Positions 1 through 7,300 of a stretch of DNA of 7,981 bases are shown one piece after another. The DNA comes from Moraxellaceae bacterium (GTDB taxonomy: Bacteria > Pseudomonadota > Gammaproteobacteria > Pseudomonadales > Ketobacteraceae): the NCBI GenBank assembly GCA_002402125.1, contig NVVG01000276.1:1-7981 (forward strand). Reading direction: 5' to 3'. Every line of letters starts with the position of its first letter. Within the stretch, counting starts at the first letter, position 1. The notes below the pieces were generated by a model. The model saw only the letters and a list, made by a program, of their open reading frames with translations, had not been told where the DNA came from and made no database searches. Both the position numbers and the translations under genes were made by a program.

Positions 1-1
1 A

Positions 2-1306
2 ACGAAAAGCCCAATTATTGTTCCTCAGAGTGGTGCCTTTACTTTCCCAGAAGATGAAATCTTATCATCAAGCGCTATTTCTTACAGGAACAAGAATAAT
101 ATCAGATGTAGAACAGACCTTCAAGGAGATAAAGCTGGAAATGAAGTCGTATTGGGTCAAGCATTGAATCCATTTGCTTACGGAGTTAAGGGTGACTTAG
201 TTTTGGACGGTCAGTTTGCTTGGCAGTCTGAGAGAGTAAATGCTACAGATTTACTAGCTTCTAATGATCATAAGACTCGGTTTGATGGTTCTTATGCCTA
301 TTTCTATCCATATTATAAGTTAGGTTCTGATGGGATTTGGTATAAAACTGATGAGCTAGGACATCCAAATTATGTAAATCATTCGGATGTAAATGAATTG
401 GAGAAATGGAGAAAACTTGGAGAGGTCACGCGTTATGATGAATACGGAAAAGCGATCGAGAGTCAAGATCAAATAAAAGTGCATTCATCAGTTCTGTACG
501 GATTTAATCGAGAATTGGCTTTGCTTCCAGTTGCACAAGCTGTGAACGCACGACAACAAGAGATCGCTTTTGATGGTTTTGAAGACTACGGTTACTATTC
601 GAATAATCCATTGAACAATCAAGAAACGCATTTTGATTTTGCGGATGCCTTAATAGACAATGTGATTCAAATTAATGAAACTGTTCGACATAGTGGTTTG
701 GCTTCACTTGAAATAAATCCTGGAACAACAGCAACAGTCACTAAGCAAATTGCTTTAGGTTGTCTTGATCCAGTAGAGCCAACACAAGGGACAGAATTTA
801 AAGCAGATTCTTGTTTATGCGTCATCCCATTTGAACCAACATCGGGAGATTATATTATCAGTGCTTGGGTGAAGGTTGGTGATGATCGAACGGTTACGCA
901 GTATGGTAATGCAAGAATAGATGTAGTGATAGGTAATCAGACAATTACGGTTAGTCCCTCTGGTCCCATTTTAGATGGATGGCAACGAATGGAAGGAGAA
1001 TTTAATATTCCACCTTCTGCGTCAGGCGGTATCTTGGTGAGTTTACGAAATACATCAAATTCTGATCAGGTCTATTTTGATGATTTACGAATTCATCCCT
1101 TCCTAGCTGGAATGACGACTACTGTGTACGATCCTAAAACACTACTGCCTCTTGCGACGCACGATGGTTACAACTTTACGACCTTTTTTAATTATGATGA
1201 GAACTTGAATCAGGTGCGGGTCCGTGTAGAAACGATTGAAGGAATTAAAACGATCTCAGAGACAGAATTTGGAGGTCAGAAATCATTTAATAACGCTAAC
1301 CAATAA
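2..1306 (+). CDS. C-terminal part of a large RHS-associated protein (5' end outside window)
   Basis: The frame is open from the first full codon at position 2 to TAA at 1304-1306, giving 434 residues with the start missing. The internal TTG at 152 is not a credible start, because coding continues upstream of it in the same style. Visible elements, numbered from the first residue here, are NPFAYGVKGD (56-65), RYDEYGK (144-150), FDGFEDYGYY (190-199), a beta-rich domain (about 281-367) ending YFDDLRIHPF, then VYDPKTLLPLATHDG (from 375) and FFNYDENLNQVRVRVET (from 395). I recognise this order from the C-termini of large secreted Bacteroidota proteins encoded just before RHS proteins. The FDGFEDY-plus-beta-domain part resembles a carbohydrate-binding or galactose-binding jelly roll; the last part resembles a single YD unit. 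It is probably secreted or surface-exposed, but its signal peptide would lie outside the window. Its stop overlaps the next start by one base. The biochemical function is unknown. Confidence 0.88.
   Translation, partial: TKSPIIVPQSGAFTFPEDEILSSSAISYRNKNNIRCRTDLQGDKAGNEVVLGQALNPFAYGVKGDLVLDGQFAWQSERVNATDLLASNDHKTRFDGSYAYFYPYYKLGSDGIWYKTDELGHPNYVNHSDVNELEKWRKLGEVTRYDEYGKAIESQDQIKVHSSVLYGFNRELALLPVAQAVNARQQEIAFDGFEDYGYYSNNPLNNQETHFDFADALIDNVIQINETVRHSGLASLEINPGTTATVTKQIALGCLDPVEPTQGTEFKADSCLCVIPFEPTSGDYIISAWVKVGDDRTVTQYGNARIDVVIGNQTITVSPSGPILDGWQRMEGEFNIPPSASGGILVSLRNTSNSDQVYFDDLRIHPFLAGMTTTVYDPKTLLPLATHDGYNFTTFFNYDENLNQVRVRVETIEGIKTISETEFGGQKSFNNANQ
842..1102 (+). other. Jelly-roll (CBM/galactose-binding-like) domain in the upstream protein
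   Basis: Residues about 281-367 of the partial protein read as alternating beta-strands: SGDYIISAWVKVG, then a turn, ARIDVVIGNQTITV, then DGWQRMEGEFNIP, GGILVSLRNT and finally YFDDLRIHPF. The sequence 'YxxSAWVK ... GWQRMEGEF ... VYFDDLRI' is the usual signature of CBM-like beta-sandwich domains, in which the last strand carries FDD. Such folds bind glycans or mediate protein contacts. The ligand cannot be told from sequence, and the domain borders are approximate. Confidence 0.6.
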
Positions 1307-1311
1307 TGATG
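1304..1311 (+). promoter_or_regulatory. TAATG stop/start overlap joining the two genes
   Basis: TAA (1304-1306) of the first gene shares its last A with ATG (1306-1308) of the second. A second in-frame ATG follows at 1309-1311, and either could be the true start. In-frame stops at 1288, 1291 and 1297 rule out an earlier start for the second gene. No purine-rich Shine-Dalgarno sequence precedes the ATG; the upstream bases are A/T-rich, as is common in Bacteroidota. Together these features suggest translational coupling (re-initiation) and a shared mRNA. There is no room for a separate intergenic promoter. Confidence 0.8.
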
Positions 1312-1371
1312 AAGCAAAGAATAGTAAGCGTATTAGCGATAGTCTTTTTATTCTGTTCACAGTTGTTTGCT
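1306..1371 (+). other. Predicted Sec signal peptide of the RHS protein
   Basis: The first 22 residues have a basic start (MMKQR), a hydrophobic core (IVSVLAIVFLF) and a polar end, CSQLFA, with likely cleavage between A22 and G23. The single Cys (C17) is not in a lipobox, since FLFC lacks the small residue before Cys, so a type I signal peptide is favoured over a lipoprotein. This shows that the second gene has its own export signal and is a separate polypeptide from the upstream one. Confidence 0.8.
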
Positions 1372-4300
1372 GGACAGGAAACATACAGCACTCGTGTTGA
1401 AGGATCAGAGATTAGTGTAGGAGCAACACACGAAGTGTACGATGTTCAGTATTTCGATATGTTAAGTGACCCTTTATGGGGTTCAAATTATACGAATCAT
1501 CACGTCTACAATAAGGTCCAATTGGGAGTTAATCCCGAAGTTGTACAAAGTGGAGTTTATTCGGCTGAAGTGAAAGTTCGGGTTACGTATCAAGAGTGGA
1601 CTGTTTCTGGGTTTTCTACGGTTGTGAAAGATCGCATATTAACGGTCACTTATGACGGTACTGATGAATATGCATTGATCGAGGATTTATCGACTTTTTC
1701 TTTCGAAGGAGGTCATTATGTCCAAGTGGAAATCTTGACTATTTCAAGTGGAATTGATGTTGACGCCATTTTTATTGAGTCCTCAATCGAAGTTGAACGT
1801 TACTATCGTTTTGATGGAGATCAAGTCGAAGGAAGCAATTATTATTTTATTGGAGTAAGTGGAGATTACATTGAATTCAATTGGGATGTAAAGCAAGGTG
1901 CTGAGTACTATGAATTGGAATGGGTGCACATTAATGATTACACGATTGATAATGGGATTTATGTTCCATTGGGTGATTTGGAATATGATTTCTATTTGAA
2001 CTCGACACGTATCATGACGCATGATAACTGGTACAAAATACCCGCAATTTTTGATCATGGATATGTGATTTTCCGCGTTCGACCTATTGGAGCACAAGGT
2101 TTTGATTTTTCGAAGAGGTACGACGGTGAGTGGGATGGTTTTGAAAAAGGTGTACTTGCAAATTTCCCAGATGGAAATTTAGCGAGTTTCCCGAATGCTA
2201 GAATTATCGTTATAGGCTCAGAATACGATACAAAAATGAATTGGGCACATCAGGTTGGCTATACCGAAGAGGGAAAGCGATTTGAAGGACTGAGTTTTAT
2301 GGATGGATTAGGCCGTGGGCGACAATCTGTTTCTCATAATACAGTTACTGAGCAAGCGGTTGTCTCAAATGTATATTACGATGAATTGGGTCGACCTGCA
2401 ATAAGTGATTTGCCAACTCCAGTTAATGGAGAACAGTTAATGCACTATCCAGATTTCAATCGACCTGAATCAAACCCGGGGGTTGGATACCAACCAGTAT
2501 ATTATGATGATTTGAGTGTGAACAATGATCCTGAGTGTTCTCAAACAAGTGCTGGTTTTTCATTGTATCATGGAGCCGGGGAATATTATTCAGAAAACAA
2601 TCCCGATGTAGATGGCCAGAATGCACACATTCCAAATGCAGAGGGTTTTCCGTTCAGTCGTGTGACCTATTTAGAAGATTTCACGAATCGTCCACGTCGA
2701 ATTGGGGCTTTTGGGGATGATTTAAGAATGGGTTCTGGTCACGAAACGGAGATGATTTATGTTTCTCCAAATCAGGCAGAATTAAACAAGTTGTTTGGCT
2801 CAGAAGTAGGTTATTACGAGCACTATCAGAAGATGATCACCATTGATGCTAACGGTCAAGCGTATGCTCAGTATACGGATATGGCAGGACGAGTTGTGGC
2901 CAGTTTTATGATCGGTCCTGCACCGTCAAACTTGGATGCTCTGTCAAATAATATTTCAAATCCTCAAACAGTTGATTTGCTTATGGATGGAGATTCACAG
3001 ACAACTTCCAATCTTCCGCCATCAACTATGTTGACACATTACGAGTACTTCCCAGAAGATGATGTTTATACCTTCAATTATGGGTTTACACCATCGGAAT
3101 ATCAGGCGACATGTTTACCACAAAATATTTGTTTGGACTGTGTATATGATTTAACGATCAACATCACTGACGAATGTGGAGCAGAAGCATTCAACAAAAC
3201 AATTCAAGTAAACGGAACAACGTTTGATGCTATTTGTAACAATGAACCTGCACCTCCAATAGAGGATGTTATTCCATTGAACGTACCAGTAACGCTGATA
3301 GCAGGTCGCTATGCAATCACTAAGAGTTTGAGTGTGAACCAAGATGCGATCAATGAATATTGGTGTACATATATTGACAACTCAACATGTTTGACTCCTT
3401 TGAGCGATCATTTTAACGGATTTTACTTAGAGGAACCATTCGATAATTGTACAGATGAACTCTTAGAAGAGGATGTTGTTGGATGTGATATTTACAAAGA
3501 AATAATGCTCGAAGATGTATCACCGGGAGGTCAATATGCTCTTTATGATGAGACAGTTTCTGGGCACGTAATCAATGACCCAGCATCGCAAGATATATTT
3601 GGTTCGAATTGGCAAAATGGGACTTACTACGATGATCAAGGAGTTCTGATCGATTTGTCAGATCCAATATGGACACTCACTTATTTTATTGATAATTTCC
3701 GTGATGAATGGGCCGAACAATTATTACCGTACCATCCAGAGATTTGTTACCTAGATTTTTGTGAACTAAGTGCATCCTCGGATACTTATGCTGAAGGAAT
3801 GTTGGATACGGATGATTATTCTGTAGCGCTTAATGCTGGGTATTTCAACCCACTGATAAGCCCACAGGCGCAATCAGGAATTCCAATGGGTGTGCTGAAT
3901 GGCGGAGCAAATAATTACGATCCTTTTTTCGCTGTAAATGGGCAAGGTTTAGGATTTGTTGCACAAATAGGATCTTCAATGACTGACATTGATATCCCAT
4001 TAACCAATGGTACATTTGAGCAAGTAGACATTTGGGAGTACGCTATTCTACAAGCGTTCGATTGTGGTCCTTTTGCAAGTTTGACTGAGATAAATGATTG
4101 TGTTTTCGACTTTCGAGATGACATATGTAATTTAGATTTGGTGTGGATCAACTTCCGTGAAGCCTACCTTGAACTTAGAGCATCTGTTTACTATGAAGCA
4201 CAACAAGCTTATGTAGCTGATCCTTCGAATAATTGTACTTCAAATGAATGCATTGGCTCAATAGCATCAGGATGTTCGGACTATTCAAATAAAGTATCGC

Positions 4301-7300
4301 GTTTTGGAAATGCAAACGCACAAATTGGAACTACTGGCAACTCTTTGGCAAATTTAACAATTGGTTCAAATGGCATAACTTTCTTGAACCAGCAAGTAGC
4401 AGCAGGATGTCAACAATATGCTACTCAAGCGGCATCGGAATGGATGAACCTACTTTCAGGATGTGATTTTGTAAACACAATAGGAGAAACAGCAACAACG
4501 AACTTGGAAGCTGATATGATTACCTTGATCAGTTCAGGCTGTGATCTAGATAATCCTCAAGGTGCAAGTACATCACTAACAGGAATTGTTGAGCAAAACA
4601 CAGGTACGACGGTTTATTCCTTATCTGAATTGCTTGCTGCTTATGGATTGACTGAATCTAATTTGTGTTCTGATTTATTGATTTCTACTCCTGGCGTTTA
4701 TCAAACGGCTCAAGAAGCATTGTCAGAATTGGAGAAACCACTGGATATTTGTGCCTGTGATCAGGTTTTTGAAGCCGAAGTATTGGCAGGTCAATTGGGA
4801 ATTACTGAAGAAGAAGCTTTGGCTCAATTAACAGGTATTGATTTGGCAGATGTTGATTATATAATTTGTGCATGTGAAAGTGCAGCAACAAAAGCATGGT
4901 ATCCTGGGTTTGATTGGGCAGCAGAAAATGCAAATGCTAATTCTGATTTGGCAATGACTGAGATTACTATTCCTGCTCAACTTTCATGTGAAGAATGTAC
5001 TGTAAATTGCTCTGACGTCGCAGCAGATATATCAGCATTAGACACTCGATTTGGTATTACGGATTTTAGTTCAGCTCAAAACTACGAGACGATTTTAACA
5101 AACTATTTAAATCAGCAATACAACTATAGTTTGGCTTATGAGGATTACGAGACATTCATTGCACAATGTGGAGCATCACCAAGTGATCCTTACTGTGAAA
5201 TAAATCCTTTGTTGACAGAATGGGCAGAGGTGATGACCTTGGTTGCATTCCGCGGACAATTATTGAATGATCAAGCCTCACAAGTTGATTTGTTGACAGA
5301 GAACATTGTATATGAACACAGCGGTTTGAATGGTTATTTTTCAGGAAATAACCATTGGTCCACTCAATCAGGAACCACACTTTCAATCCATCTTGGAACA
5401 ACAAGTAATAACTGCACGATAGATTTAACAACGGACATTGATTTCGAAAACATCGTAGGATTTGGAGTTGCCATTCCATTAACAAATTCTTGTTCAGGGA
5501 ACAGTACTTTCCAAATTGAGGTCAGCTATATTGATTGTGGTGAGATTCAAACGAAATTGATTGATGGGACATCAAACTGCTTTGAGGCGGTTGAATGTAT
5601 TTGTTATCCTGCAGATTTAACTCTTTGTAACGACATCGAACAAATCTATACCGGGCCATGTTACCAACCCCGCTTGGATGAATTGTATCAAAACGCGGTA
5701 GAAGCATTCGAACAAGGAGTATCTGATCAATACGGTGAATTCACAAGAGAGTACAACGAGCAATGTGTCGAAGCCTTCAACACAGAGAATTTCAATTATA
5801 CAGGGAATTTCCGCCAGTATCAATATACCTTATTCTACTACGATCAAGCAGGAAACTTAATTCAAACAGTAGCTCCTGAGGGAGTAAATGAATTACCTGC
5901 TTCTCAAAATACTGCAATTAATGCGGCGAGAGATGGTGTGATTGACTCACAAAACCCTTCGAACCTTGCTGCAGTTCTTCCTACTCATGAGTACAAAACA
6001 ACTTACGAATACAACTCATACAATCAACTTGATTTAACAACGAATCCAGATCAAGATGGAGACACGAAATTTTGGTACGATCACTATGGACGAATTGTTG
6101 CTTCTCAGAATCCTGTTCAGGCAATGGAGTCAAAGTACAGTTATTCGTTTTATGATCCTCAAGGAAGACCAACTCAAGTAGGACAAGTTGTTCAGTCAAC
6201 AGTGCTAGTCGAATCAATTGTCAAAGTAGATGATTTGGGTACGAGCTTTGAAGGTTGGGTTACCGGGGGATCATTGAGCGAAGTAACACTTACGCAATAT
6301 GATCGTCCTTTAGGGGCTTTGGTGGAAGCGATGTTCGATAATGGTATGCAAGAAAATTTGCGTTTAAGAGTAGCAAGTGTATTATATTATTCAATTATCA
6401 ATGGAGGAGGTCTTGGAGCTTATGAATCAGCGACACATTATTCGTATGACATCCATGGAAATGTAAAGGAGCAAATTCAGGATTTCCCTCAATTGGCTGT
6501 TGTTGAGCAGAACCTCAAATCAACACAGTATGAATACGAATTGATTTCAGGGAATGTTGAGAAGGTAAGCTACCAAAAAGACGCGCGTGATCAGATGACA
6601 CATGAATACTGTTACGATGAATTGAATCGATTGACAGAGGTGTTCACCTCTACAGACGATGTTCACAAGACACAGGAGTCTCATTACTATTATTACGATT
6701 ACGGTCCACTTGCACGAACAGAGTTGGGACAATACAAAGTACAAGGACAAGATTTTGCCTATACTATCAATGGATGGTTGAAAGCGATGAACAGTTCGAC
6801 ACTCGATGTATGTCATGATATTGGAAAAGATGCGTATTGTGGTTATCTTACTGGCAATGGAAAGGGGCATTCGAGAGTGGCAAAAGATGTAAATGCATAT
6901 ACAATTGGTTATTTCGATGGTGATTATTCTGCCATTGGATCAAGTAGTATGGAGATGAGTCGTGCAGCAAATGACCAGTTTACACTCCAAGGGGCTGAGC
7001 TTTACAATGGAAATATTCGCCATTTGGTGACATCGATTTATGGCATGGAAAATGAAACCATGGGTACCGTGTATAACTATGATCAGCTGCAGCGCTTAAC
7101 TGAAATGACGGCGTTTTACAATAGCAACACGGATAATTCATGGACTGGAGTCGGCTCTACGCAAGATTATTTCAATTCATATTCTTACGATAAAAACGGA
7201 AACATCAAAACGCTCCAACGAAATGGAACTATTTCGAGTAATACTTTGTTGATGGATGAGTTTGACTATCGCTATGTTGGATTGGATGATTTACCTAATA

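Noticed and set aside
44..57. 14-base identity TTCCCAGAAGATGA, repeated at 3049-3062
   Set aside because: Both copies encode the short peptide FPED in frame, in unrelated contexts. There are no flanking repeats or mobile-element ends, so this is most likely coincidence.
152..1306. Upstream gene starting at TTG 152
   Set aside because: The frame is open back to position 2 with similar composition. The family segment NPFAYGVKGD directly follows the TTG, so this point is mid-protein.
1783..2097. Minus-strand open frame of 104 codons
   Set aside because: It lies opposite the well-supported plus-strand RHS gene. Its translation has no recognisable motif and reads as the antisense of a conserved beta-domain.
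2377..2388. TACGATGAATTG repeated at 6613-6624
   Set aside because: It reflects the shared YDEL of the YD-type motif (YDELGR and YDELNR) rather than a DNA-level repeat.
2535..2720. Plus-strand open frame of 61 codons in another frame
   Set aside because: It is nested within the RHS gene opposite family-conserved sequence (ENNPDVDGQ...IPNAEGFP), and its own product is unrecognisable.
5156..5485. Minus-strand open frame of 109 codons
   Set aside because: It is antisense to the Cys-rich part of the RHS gene, with no domain, no plausible start context and no partner; a shadow frame.
6547..6870. Minus-strand open frame of 107 codons with hydrophobic runs
   Set aside because: The hydrophobic look comes from reading the Tyr/Asp/Asn-rich YD codons in antisense. 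The plus strand here carries the conserved GPLAR and YTINGWLK motifs.
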